A stretch of DNA of 44,140 bases. Source: Clostridiales bacterium. Its GTDB lineage: Bacteria > Bacillota > Clostridia > Christensenellales > UBA1750. Position numbers and translations under genes: made by a program. Where the stretch lies: the NCBI GenBank assembly GCA_015056005.1, contig SVHB01000010.1, forward strand, positions 1 to 44,140. The letters run 5' to 3'. Each line of letters opens with the position of its first letter. Within the stretch, counting starts at the first letter, position 1. Positions 24,605-31,823 of this stretch are shown piece after piece. The notes below the pieces were generated by a model. The model saw only the letters and a list, made by a program, of their open reading frames with translations, was not told where the DNA came from and did no database searches.

Positions 24605-24639
24605 TTTTGTCCCCACCCGCAAGTAAAAAATGGGTGGGA
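24605..24639 (+). other. Bulged-hairpin motif, copy 2
   Basis: TTTTGTCCCCACCC, a loop, then AAAATGGGTGGGA. TCCC-C-ACCC pairs with GGGTGGGA with one bulged C. It lies about 100 bases upstream of the operon's first gene, in antisense orientation to it. Copy 1 is at 12313. The interval 24511-24701 otherwise contains only A/T-rich promoter-like sequence (TATAAT on both strands) that I cannot resolve. Confidence 0.4.
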
Positions 24640-24701
24640 TGAAGGCGGTTTTTCATAAAAAACAGCTCATATGCCAAGCTGCGGCGTATTTGCTATGAAG
24701 A

Positions 24702-24747
24702 AAACTGTCCGGGGAAGGAGCAGAAAAAGCTGCTTCCCGGACAGTTT
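24702..24747. terminator. Terminator of the ABC exporter gene
   Basis: AAACTGTCCGGG-type and CCCGGACAGTTT arms form a long stem (with small interruptions), followed by TTTTCTTC on the - strand. It is 14 bases past the stop of the exporter gene. Confidence 0.75.
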
Positions 24748-24761
24748 ATGATAGGGGCTGT

Positions 24762-26480
24762 TTATGCGATCTCTCTGAACTGCTGAGAATAAAGCATTGC
24801 ATACATGCCGTTTTCTTCTATCAGCTTGTCGTGAGAGCCCTGCTCGATGATCCTTCCGTCGGATATAACAGCGATCTCGTCTGCGTTTTTGATGGTGGAG
24901 AGGCGATGGGCAACAACAATGGTCGTTCTGCCCTTGCAAAGCTCGTCCAGAGCCTGCTGGATAAGGATTTCGGTGGTGTTGTCAAGGGCGCTGGTGGCCT
25001 CGTCAAGGATGAGGATGGGCGGGTTTTTGAGGAAGACCCTTGCTATGCACAGCCTCTGCTTCTGACCTCCGGACAAGCGCACGCCGCGCTCGCCGATAAC
25101 GGTGTCATAGCCTTCGGGCATGGTCATAATGTAATCGTGTATGTTGGCGCGCTTTGCGGCCTCAATTACCTCTTCCTCGGTTGCGTCGAGCCTGCCGTAG
25201 AGGATGTTATCGCGGATGGAGGCGTTGAACAGGTAAATATCCTGCTGTACGATGCCGATATTGCGCCTGAGCGAAGTCAGAGTGATGTCGTTTATATCCT
25301 TGCCGTCTATCAGGATGCGGCCCTGGCGGATGTTGTAAAAATGGGGGATAAGATGGCAGATTGTGGTCTTGCCGCCGCCGGAGGGACCGACCAGCGCAAA
25401 GGTCTTGCCGCTGTCGATGTTAAGGTCGATATCCTTGAGCACGTTCTTTTCTTCGCCGTAACCGTAGGAAACGTCCCTGAACTCGATCTTGCCGGATAAG
25501 CGCTCAACGGGCTTTGCGTTTTTGCCGTCGAGCTCGGGCTCGGTGTCCATGATCTCAACAAAGCGCCTGAAGCCGGCAACGCCGCTCTGATACTGCTCGG
25601 TGAAGCGGATGAGGGTATTGATGGGGTTCAGAAACAGGTTTATGGAAACGATGAACGCGGAATAGTCGGCAAAGTTTATGTGACCGTTGTACATAAATAT
25701 ACCGCCTGCGATAAGCAGAACGACGTTGAACACATCGGTGATGAAGGAGGTGGAGGAGTGGAACTGTCCCATCGCCTTGTACGCGCCTCGGCTTGCCTCT
25801 CTGAACTGTGCGTTGCTCTCGTCGAATTTTTCCTGTTCTTTTTCCGCGTTGGTGAAGGCCTTGGTGACCCTTATACCGGAAATGCTGCTTTCAAGCGAAG
25901 CGTTTATGAGCGCCATAGCCTGACGGTTTTTGGTGAACGCCTCGCCCATTCTGTCCCTGAGCACCAGCGATACCACCACAAGGAAGGGAACGCAGGCAAA
26001 AACGATAAGGGAAAGGGTAAGGTTGATGGTTGCAAGATAGGTGAAGGAGATTATTACGGAGATAACGGAAATAATGATGTTTTCCGGGCCGTGGTGTGCA
26101 AGCTCGGTAACCTCGGCAAGGTCGTTGGTCATCCTTGACATGATCTTGCCGGTCTCGTTGTTATCGTAAAAGCTGAAGGGGAGCTGCTCCAAACGCTTGA
26201 ACATATCGGCGCGCATATGTGCCTGCATCCTTACGCCCATCATATGCCCCTGATACTGTATAAAGAAGTTGAGCAGCATTCTTACAAAATACAAAAGAAG
26301 GAGCGTCACGCCGAAAATGACGATCATTCTGTAATTGCGGTTGGGTATAAGGTCGTTGAGCATGGTCCTTGTGACCATGGGATAAATGACTCCGATAAGC
26401 GCAACTATGAGCGATGCGCCCATATCGAGCATAAAGATCTTTTTATGCGGCTTATAGTAGGCCACAAAGCGTTTGAACAT
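24762..26480 (-). CDS. ABC exporter, fused membrane and ATPase domains
   Basis: 572 residues, a half-size type I ABC exporter that works as a dimer. Six membrane segments occupy the first about 320 residues (e.g. MLDMGASLIVALIGVIYPMV and YRMIVIFGVTLLLLYFVRML), with the coupling-helix region FYDNNETGKIMSRMTNDL. The nucleotide-binding domain has Walker A GPSGGGKTT, Q-loop VQQDIYLF, signature LSGGQKQR, Walker B ILILDEATSALD and switch AHRLST. Substrate is unknown; lipids, drugs or peptides are all possible. I start at the ATG with GGAGG five bases upstream (MFKRFVAYYKPHKK). It is a single gene with its own promoter, divergent from the CPBP operon. Confidence 0.93.
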   Translation of the reverse strand: MFKRFVAYYKPHKKIFMLDMGASLIVALIGVIYPMVTRTMLNDLIPNRNYRMIVIFGVTLLLLYFVRMLLNFFIQYQGHMMGVRMQAHMRADMFKRLEQLPFSFYDNNETGKIMSRMTNDLAEVTELAHHGPENIIISVISVIISFTYLATINLTLSLIVFACVPFLVVVSLVLRDRMGEAFTKNRQAMALINASLESSISGIRVTKAFTNAEKEQEKFDESNAQFREASRGAYKAMGQFHSSTSFITDVFNVVLLIAGGIFMYNGHINFADYSAFIVSINLFLNPINTLIRFTEQYQSGVAGFRRFVEIMDTEPELDGKNAKPVERLSGKIEFRDVSYGYGEEKNVLKDIDLNIDSGKTFALVGPSGGGKTTICHLIPHFYNIRQGRILIDGKDINDITLTSLRRNIGIVQQDIYLFNASIRDNILYGRLDATEEEVIEAAKRANIHDYIMTMPEGYDTVIGERGVRLSGGQKQRLCIARVFLKNPPILILDEATSALDNTTEILIQQALDELCKGRTTIVVAHRLSTIKNADEIAVISDGRIIEQGSHDKLIEENGMYAMLYSQQFREIA

Positions 26481-26517
26481 TTTTTCCTCCGGGACAAAAT
26501 ACATTATTATACAAAAT

Positions 26518-26545
26518 ATTATACGCCCGTCCGGCGGTTTGTCAA
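26518..26545 (-). promoter_or_regulatory. Promoter of the ABC exporter gene
   Basis: TTGACA and TATAAT with a 16-base spacer on the - strand, 38 bases upstream of the start codon. Confidence 0.75.
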
Positions 26546-26587
26546 GCATCCGCTTGGTTGTATGTTCCAATCATTGTTTGTTTATGA

Positions 26588-26593
26588 TATAAT
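26588..26593 (+). promoter_or_regulatory. -10 element upstream of the CPBP-rlmH-uppP operon
   Basis: TATAAT, with a poor -35 (TTCCAA, 17 bases upstream). It lies 33 bases before the GTG start, divergent from the exporter promoter. Confidence 0.45.
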
Positions 26594-26625
26594 ATGTAAG
26601 AAATAGGTCAAAAGGAGGCTTGTGC

Positions 26626-27609
26626 GTGCAGGATCTAAAGAGACGCCAGGCGAACTGGATATATTTTATCGTTTCATGGGGCTTGCTGGCGGGCTCGGGC
26701 ATTGTTTCCGTGCTCAGCGTTTTTGCACCCGAATTTGTTGAAAAATATGTTTTGCAGCTGTCTTCCGTGATGACTCTTCTTGTCATCATGCTGCCCACTA
26801 TGATATACATTTCCACGAACTCAGGGCAGGAATTTGCAAAGCGGTTTCATTTAAGATCAATAAAAAGCAGCACTCTTTTGGTAATCCCAATGGCTGTTGC
26901 GGGCTTTTTCGCCTTCACGGGGCTCAACGGGCTCATCACTGCGGGCGCCGCAATGCTGGGGTTCAAAAGCGCAAACTCGGCCGCTCAGACCATGGGCAGC
27001 GCTTCTTCTGCAGCTGCGCTTCTGCTCATGGGCTCGCTTTTGCCCGGCATCATCGAGGAAAGCTTTTTCAGGGGCGTGCTTCTGCCCGCATACGAGGATA
27101 AAGGCGCGGTCAGGGCGGTGCTCATCAGCGCCGTGCTTTTTGCCACACTTCACGGCGACCCGATAGCGCTCTTTGCTCAGTTCGGTCTTGGCGTGCTTTT
27201 GGGCTATATCGCCCTTCGCACAAGGAGCGTATACCCGGGCATGATCTATCACGCCATACACAACGGTATAACCTTTGCAGTGCTTTTGATCGAAAGCTCG
27301 GCTGTCAGCGGAAACTATGAGGATGCTCTGGCGCAGTCGCTGGCTCAAGAAAATCTGCCCATACTCATGATTTCAAGTGCGGCGATGATGATCGCGGGCG
27401 CGATAGCTCTTGCCGTCTGCATCATAATTTTCCATATTCAGACCAAAAACGAGCTTAAAAAGGCAAAAGAAGCGGAAATGTTTGCGCCGATGGAGTTTGT
27501 CGATGCTCCCAAAAAGGTCAGACTGGTTTATCTGCCCCTGATCCTTGGTATTATCGGGGCGGTCATAATAAATGTTCTTGGCGCGATAAGCCTTGGTATA
27601 GCGGCATGA
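26626..27609 (+). CDS. CPBP-family intramembrane metalloprotease
   Basis: About 327 residues with eight or so membrane segments. The CPBP (CAAX/Abi) signatures are present in order: EESFFRGVLLP (paired Glu and Arg), FATLHGDPIALFAQFGLG (His) and YHAIHNGITF (His and Asn). These proteins cleave membrane substrates or act in bacteriocin immunity; the substrate is unknown. I chose the GTG that lies 7 bases after AAAGGAGG, rather than the TTG one base after it. The stop overlaps rlmH by four bases (ATGA), so this gene leads a three-gene operon. A charged segment (IQTKNELKKAKEAEM) precedes the last membrane helix. Confidence 0.9.
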   Translation: MQDLKRRQANWIYFIVSWGLLAGSGIVSVLSVFAPEFVEKYVLQLSSVMTLLVIMLPTMIYISTNSGQEFAKRFHLRSIKSSTLLVIPMAVAGFFAFTGLNGLITAGAAMLGFKSANSAAQTMGSASSAAALLLMGSLLPGIIEESFFRGVLLPAYEDKGAVRAVLISAVLFATLHGDPIALFAQFGLGVLLGYIALRTRSVYPGMIYHAIHNGITFAVLLIESSAVSGNYEDALAQSLAQENLPILMISSAAMMIAGAIALAVCIIIFHIQTKNELKKAKEAEMFAPMEFVDAPKKVRLVYLPLILGIIGAVIINVLGAISLGIAA

Positions 27610-28079
27610 TAGCGCGCATAATATGTGTGGGCAAGCTCAAGGAAAGCTACTGGCGCGACGCCATGGGCGAGTACATGAAGCGTTTGTCCCGTTTCGGCAA
27701 ATACGATATAGTTGAACTCCCCGACGAGCCCGAGCCTCAGAGCGATTCACCCGCGCTTGAGGAACAGGTAAAGAATACAGAAGGGCAGAAGATCCTTGCG
27801 CAGATAAAGCCGACCGATATTGTAATAGCGCTTGCGATCGACGGCAAGCAGTACGATTCGAGCGATCTTGCTGCAAAGCTTTCCGAAATATCGGCGCGCG
27901 GCAGGGTCTGTTTTGTCATCGGCGGTTCGCTCGGGCTTTCAAAGGAAGTCCTTTCCCGCGCGGATCATAAGCTTTCCTTTTCAAAGATGACTTTCCCCCA
28001 TCAGCTTGCAAGGGTGATCCTTGCCGAACAGCTTTTCCGCTGCGCCAAGATAAGCGCTGGGCAGCGGTATCACAAATGA
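27606..28079 (+). CDS. rlmH: 23S rRNA (pseudouridine1915-N3)-methyltransferase RlmH
   Basis: 157 residues, the normal RlmH length (about 155-159). RlmH is a SPOUT-class dimer that methylates pseudouridine 1915 in helix 69 of 23S rRNA. Signatures: KLKESYWRDAMGEYMKRL near the N-terminus, IALAIDGKQYDSSDLAAKL, the knot loop VCFVIGGSLGLSKEVL, and the C-terminal FPHQLARVILAEQLFRC with the terminal YHK. Overlaps both the preceding and following reading frames by four bases, so translation is coupled. As a conserved core gene with little transfer it supports a chromosomal origin for this region. Confidence 0.97.
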   Translation: MIARIICVGKLKESYWRDAMGEYMKRLSRFGKYDIVELPDEPEPQSDSPALEEQVKNTEGQKILAQIKPTDIVIALAIDGKQYDSSDLAAKLSEISARGRVCFVIGGSLGLSKEVLSRADHKLSFSKMTFPHQLARVILAEQLFRCAKISAGQRYHK

Positions 28080-28099
28080 ATTTAGGAGCAGTTACTGAC

Positions 28100-28891
28100 A
28101 TGGAATACTTAAAGACATTGGTTCTGGGCATAGTGCAGGGGCTTTGCGAGTTCCTGCCCGTATCGTCATCGGGGCATCTTTCCGTTTTTCAGCAGCTTTT
28201 CGGTATGGAAGAAGCAGGGCTCCTGCTCGATACCATGCTGCATATAGGCACCCTCATGGCGGTTTTCGTGGTGCTTTGGCCCGATATTTGGTCAATGCTG
28301 AAAAAGCCTTTTTCAAAGGAAGTGCTCTGCCTGATAATTGCGACGGTGCCTGCGGTAATATTCACTCTGCTTTTCGGAGACTTCTTTGATGATATCTTTG
28401 CGGGGCGTTTCCTCGGCATAAGCTTTTTGCTCACAAGCGCCATTCTTTTTGCGTCTGGCAAGGTTAAGCGCGAGGGCAGAAACGAGATCACTTTAAGGGA
28501 CAGCCTGATAATGGGCGTTTGGCAGGCCGTTGCCATCCTGCCGGGCGTATCCCGCTCGGGCTCCACCATCGCAGGAGGCTTGTTTGCAGGGCTGAATAAG
28601 AGCAAAGCGGCAAGGTTTTCCTTCCTCATGAGCATTCCCGCCATATTGGGCTCGCTCGTGTTTCAGGTAAAGGATATCGTATCGGGCGAGGCTTTGGGGG
28701 CGGTCGGCGTTTTTCCAATGCTTCTGGGCGTTGCCGCAGCCGCAGTTTCCGGCTATTTCGCCATCCGATTTATGCTTCGTATACTCGAAAAACATTCCCT
28801 TAAACCCTTCGCAGTCTATACCCTCATCCTCGGATTGATCGTGCTTTTGGACCAGCTCTTCTTCAACCTCGTTTTCGTCCCGATGTTTTAG
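28100..28891 (+). CDS. uppP: Undecaprenyl-diphosphatase UppP (BacA family)
   Basis: About 263 residues, an integral membrane enzyme that dephosphorylates undecaprenyl diphosphate to recycle the lipid carrier of cell-wall synthesis; it can confer bacitracin tolerance. Both catalytic motifs are visible: VQGLCEFLPVSSSGHLSVF (Glu and Ser) and AILPGVSRSGSTIAGGL (Arg and Ser), and seven or eight membrane helices follow the family layout. The ATG at 28076 overlaps rlmH but has no ribosome site; the ATG at 28100 has AGGAG 12 bases upstream and begins like the family (MEYLKTLVLGIVQG), so I prefer it. The TAG stop falls inside the terminal sequence of repeat element A. Confidence 0.95.
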   Translation: MEYLKTLVLGIVQGLCEFLPVSSSGHLSVFQQLFGMEEAGLLLDTMLHIGTLMAVFVVLWPDIWSMLKKPFSKEVLCLIIATVPAVIFTLLFGDFFDDIFAGRFLGISFLLTSAILFASGKVKREGRNEITLRDSLIMGVWQAVAILPGVSRSGSTIAGGLFAGLNKSKAARFSFLMSIPAILGSLVFQVKDIVSGEALGAVGVFPMLLGVAAAAVSGYFAIRFMLRILEKHSLKPFAVYTLILGLIVLLDQLFFNLVFVPMF

Positions 28892-29548
28892 GGGCAGGGG
28901 GAGGGGGGTACGTTCGAGAGGTTTCACCTCTCGAGCTCTCTGACCAAGGGTTTGCAACCCTTGGATCCCGCGGCTTTTTGGTTGAGTAATTGAATACTTT
29001 TGCTTACGCGTTGCCCGTAAAGTGTGGGCAACGCGTGATTGCTTTTCAGGATAGTTATTCTTTAGGGTGGTTACTAATCATCATGTGCGCGCAGCGCATA
29101 TATCATATCCCGAAGGGATATATCATTCATCATGCGCCGCAAGGCGTATATCATTGGCGGTCGTGCCCCGCACGACTGCCCTGTGGGTTCCTCGTGATTT
29201 GTTTTGCGGGCGGTTATGCGATAAAGATTTAGGATGAAAACGTGTAATGATTATATCAACGATTGCGGTGTTTAAAGGCGCCCTCCCCGAGGGAGCTGTC
29301 AGCGAAGCTGACTGAGGGAGTCATAAGCATAATTCTTTTCTTGCCTAACAGAAACGGACGCTTGACCATTCAACCCCTCTATCGCCTAACCCTCCTGAAA
29401 AGAAATCACGAGGAACCCATACTTGACGGGTTCCTCGTAAGCTACAGTATGAAATTACTAAATACCAATGCCGCGGGATCCAAGGGTTGCAAACCCTTGG
29501 CCCAGAGCTCGAGAGGGCGCAGCCATCTCGAACGTAACCCTCCCCCTA
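28889..29548. repeat. Composite repeat element A, with inverted ends
   Basis: The left end carries a G-rich tract after TTTAGG, then TACGTTCGAG and three hairpins in order: H1 CGAGAGG-TTTCA-CCTCTCG (28915), H2 CCAAGGGTT-TGC-AACCCTTGG (28944) followed by GGATCCCGCGGC, and H3 ACGCGTTGCCC-loop-GGGCAACGCGT (29006). The right end repeats the same order inverted (H3 at 29408, H2 at 29480, TCTCGAACGTAACCC at 29526). Between them lie a short-hairpin array with ATATCAT linkers (about 29087-29160) and a CTCCC-CGA-GGGAG / GTCAGC-GAA-GCTGAC module (29280-29325). No ORF here has support. It fills the whole gap between convergent uppP and the phosphoesterase gene. Confidence 0.8.
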
Positions 29549-30217
29549 AATCTCCTTGGGCGCGAACCTTAGGTGGTCACAGGAGACGAGGTGGTAGGTT
29601 ATGCCGTCGAAAGTACCTTCTTTGGCATTTTTACAGGACGGGCCGTGGAGGTGACCGTAGACGACTGTATCTACTCCGTAGGCTTTGAACAGGTCGACAA
29701 ACTCGGTATCCTTCAGTTTTTCATCAAAGGGCGGGTAATGCATCATAACTATGATACGATCGGGGGAGCGGCGTTTTGCGTCCTTCAGGGAGAGCTCCAT
29801 CCTTATGACCTCGCGCCTTAGCACGCCTGCCTGAGCGCCGGTGAAATCCCAGCCGCGGGAGCCGGCGACGGCGATCCCGTCGCCTATGAGCACGGAATCG
29901 TTCTGGAGCGCATAGGAACCCTTGGGCAGGGCCTCGCGCAGTCGGGAAACGGAAGGCCACCAGTAATCGTGATTGCCTTTCAGAAAAATCTTATGACCGG
30001 GAAGAGCGCAGATGGACAGGATATCGGGCATGGCGGCCTCGAACTGCATCGCCCACGAATGATCTCCGGGCAGAAGCACGATATCGTCGCTGCCTATTTG
30101 CTCTTTCCACGAATTGCTGATCTTTTCAAAGTGACCGCTCCAGCCCGCGCCGAACAGGTCCATGGGCTTATCCTCGCCCCCGGGCAGGTGCAGGTCACTT
30201 ATTGCGAAAATACGCAT
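29546..30217 (-). CDS. Calcineurin-like metallophosphoesterase
   Basis: 223 residues. The metallophosphoesterase motifs are complete: ISDLHLPGG (D-x-H), LLPGDHSW (GD), FLKGNHDYWW (GNHD), MMHYPPF (H) and VYGHLHGPS (GHLH). The group acts on nucleotides, phosphoesters or as an RNA-processing phosphodiesterase; the substrate is unknown. Residue spacing and the GNHDYWWPS pattern match a common clostridial subgroup. The ATG overlaps the stop of the upstream zinc-ribbon gene (TGATG), so the two are translated together. The TAG stop falls inside the end of repeat element A. Confidence 0.92.
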   Translation of the reverse strand: MRIFAISDLHLPGGEDKPMDLFGAGWSGHFEKISNSWKEQIGSDDIVLLPGDHSWAMQFEAAMPDILSICALPGHKIFLKGNHDYWWPSVSRLREALPKGSYALQNDSVLIGDGIAVAGSRGWDFTGAQAGVLRREVIRMELSLKDAKRRSPDRIIVMMHYPPFDEKLKDTEFVDLFKAYGVDTVVYGHLHGPSCKNAKEGTFDGITYHLVSCDHLRFAPKEI

Positions 30218-30663
30218 CAATAATTGTCTTCTTCCTCTTCTTCGTCGCTGTCCTCTGCCTCGGCCAGTTCGTGCAGGGAAACGCTGCCGAAATCCTCGTC
30301 AGCTTCAAGCTCGTTCTTGATCTCGTTGTACTCGCCCTCGGGGATGGTGTCATCCTCCATGCCGATGTCGATCTCATCCATTTCGGAAGCGCTGTGCATA
30401 TCAAGGGTGCTCTCCTCGGAGGTTTCGGGCTCGATCTCGGAGGTGTTCTCGTTGGCGGTGTAGCCTTCGGTGCGGCTCATCTCTTTCAGGCAAACGGCGC
30501 AGTAATCCTCGCCGGGCAGAGCGGGACGCTCGCCGCAGTTGGTGCATATTTCAACGGTGTCGGAATTATCCTCGCCGCGCAGCTCGCGCTTGCATACGGT
30601 GCAGTACTTTTCACCGGGCTTAACATAGTTCAGTTCACATCTTGGGCATTTTGCAAGTGCCAT
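30217..30663 (-). CDS. Zinc-ribbon protein with acidic tail
   Basis: 148 residues. Two zinc-ribbon units (CPRCELNYV with CTVCKREL, and CTNCGERPA with CAVCLKEM) are followed by about 80 very acidic residues ending EEEEEDNY. Such acidic, disordered tails occur on protein-binding adaptors; there is no enzymatic motif. It starts at an ATG behind AAGGAG on the - strand and overlaps the phosphoesterase gene by a TGATG. The pairing suggests an accessory role for the phosphoesterase, but this is inferred. It is divergent from the CAP-domain gene. Confidence 0.8.
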   Translation of the reverse strand: MALAKCPRCELNYVKPGEKYCTVCKRELRGEDNSDTVEICTNCGERPALPGEDYCAVCLKEMSRTEGYTANENTSEIEPETSEESTLDMHSASEMDEIDIGMEDDTIPEGEYNEIKNELEADEDFGSVSLHELAEAEDSDEEEEEDNY

Positions 30664-30733
30664 GTTTCTGTCATACTCCTTAAAATTGTTGATTTATTAA
30701 CTTTATTTGACTCCCATAACCTTGTTCCATGAA

Positions 30734-30810
30734 TTTCCATGGAAACCGGCTTCCAATTTGTTTGATTTTGGCGTTTTTCAGGGCTTACAATTGAACCGTA
30801 CCAAATCAAA
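30734..30810. promoter_or_regulatory. Two dyads in the divergent promoter region
   Basis: TTTCCATGGAAA is a perfect 12-bp palindrome at 30734. TTTGATTTTGG at 30761 is mirrored by CCAAATCAAA at 30801 (10 bp, one bulge), and this dyad brackets the -10 of the CAP-gene promoter. Confidence 0.45.
30762..30791 (+). promoter_or_regulatory. Promoter of the CAP-domain gene
   Basis: TTGATT and TACAAT with an 18-base spacer, about 40 bases before the start codon; the leader contains GGGAGG at the right distance from the ATG. Confidence 0.5.
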
Positions 30811-30832
30811 CCATTCATGGGAGGGATAAACA

Positions 30833-31543
30833 ATGAAATACGATTTTACCAAAAAAGCGGCGGGGGTCTTTCTGTCCGCTGCGCTCATAACAGCGCCGAT
30901 AAAAGGCTTTGCAAAGGAGATCACCTTTGAAGTGATCCCCGGGGTCGAGTGGAAGCTCACCGTGCCGGACGAGTTCTTTTCCGCCTATGAAGCAGCTCCC
31001 GGGGAGAGCATGAACCCTGAGATCACTCTATCTCCGATACCGACCGCGATACCGCTGCCTACCCAAGCGCCTGAGATCACGCCTGAGCCGACCAAAACAG
31101 CCTCGCCTGCTCTGACTCCCAAACCCACTGCTTCTCCTGCGCCTACTGCAAATACGAGCGCGCCAAGCGCCGTTGAAACGCAGATGCTCTCCTGGGTGAA
31201 CGCGGAAAGGAAAAGCGAAGGACTCAGCGCATACGGTTTGGATCCGACCCTGACCAAGCTTGCAAGGCTCAAAGCGCAGGATATGATAGACAATTCCTAT
31301 TTTGCACATTCCTCGCCGACCTATGGATCAGCGGCGCAGATGCTTAAAAGCTTCGGCTATTCGTACAGAGCCTGCGGCGAAAACATTGCAAGATACGGTG
31401 ACGTATATAAAGCGCATGTAGGTCTTATGTCCTCCACCGGCCACAGGCAGAACATTATGAGCAAAAGCTTCAATAAGATCGGCATAGGCATAGTAAGGGC
31501 ACAAAACGGTGCGTATTACATAGTACAGATTTTCGCACGCTGA
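30833..31543 (+). CDS. Secreted CAP-domain (SCP/YkwD-like) protein
   Basis: 236 residues. A signal peptide (FTKKAAGVFLSAALITAPIKG) is followed by a short segment, a Pro/Thr-rich linker (PTQAPEITPEPTKTASP) and a C-terminal CAP domain: MLSWVNAERKSEGLSAYGLD, FAHSSPTYGSAAQML (His), GENIARYG (Glu), STGHRQNIMSKSFNKIGIG (His). These are the residues of the CAP cavity. The lack of a lipobox suggests a secreted or wall-associated protein; in Firmicutes such proteins occur with spore coat or envelope functions, but none is proven. A GGGAGG precedes the ATG. It stands alone, divergent from the zinc-ribbon gene. Confidence 0.92.
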   Translation: MKYDFTKKAAGVFLSAALITAPIKGFAKEITFEVIPGVEWKLTVPDEFFSAYEAAPGESMNPEITLSPIPTAIPLPTQAPEITPEPTKTASPALTPKPTASPAPTANTSAPSAVETQMLSWVNAERKSEGLSAYGLDPTLTKLARLKAQDMIDNSYFAHSSPTYGSAAQMLKSFGYSYRACGENIARYGDVYKAHVGLMSSTGHRQNIMSKSFNKIGIGIVRAQNGAYYIVQIFAR

Positions 31544-31613
31544 GCAGTTGTATCTCACTAATGGTCAATATACGCATACATGCACTGCCTTGTCAAGAGT
31601 TTTTTATAAATTT

Positions 31614-31656
31614 TTCCGATTTCCGCAAAAAAACATGTTAAAAACAGAAATCGGAA
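31614..31656. other. Inverted repeat between the CAP and SNF2 genes
   Basis: TTCCGATTTC and GAAATCGGAA pair perfectly (10 bp) across 23 bases. There is no T run after it, so it is not a clear terminator. It may be an operator or an RNA stem. The rest of 31544-31755 shows nothing I can name. Confidence 0.45.
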
Positions 31657-31755
31657 GCATGAGAAAACTGCAGAGCATGAAATATTCAGCCTCAGAAGCA
31701 ATTTTTGCGATATTTATGCAGGAATTCTCAAGCTTTACGCCGAATAAATACATTT

Positions 31756-31783
31756 ACCCTGTATTTGCGATGCAGGGTTTTTT
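31756..31783 (+). terminator. Terminator-like hairpin before the SNF2 gene
   Basis: ACCCTG and CAGGGT pair around an 11-base loop followed by six T. It lies 40 bases before the SNF2 start, so it may end read-through from upstream or attenuate the SNF2 transcript. Confidence 0.55.
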
Positions 31784-31823
31784 GATGGAGATGCAATGAG
31801 GCATTTCCAAACTCGGAGGTAAC

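Noticed and set aside
28891-28910. Four-tract G-quadruplex after the uppP stop
   Set aside because: Only three separate G runs of 3 or more are present in each G-rich tract, so a standard quadruplex is not clearly supported.
29263-29688. 141-residue + strand ORF
   Set aside because: Runs through repeat element A and antisense to the phosphoesterase; no start signal.
31548-31799. 83-residue ORF between the CAP and SNF2 genes
   Set aside because: No ribosome site, crosses an inverted repeat and a terminator-like hairpin, and has no recognisable pattern.
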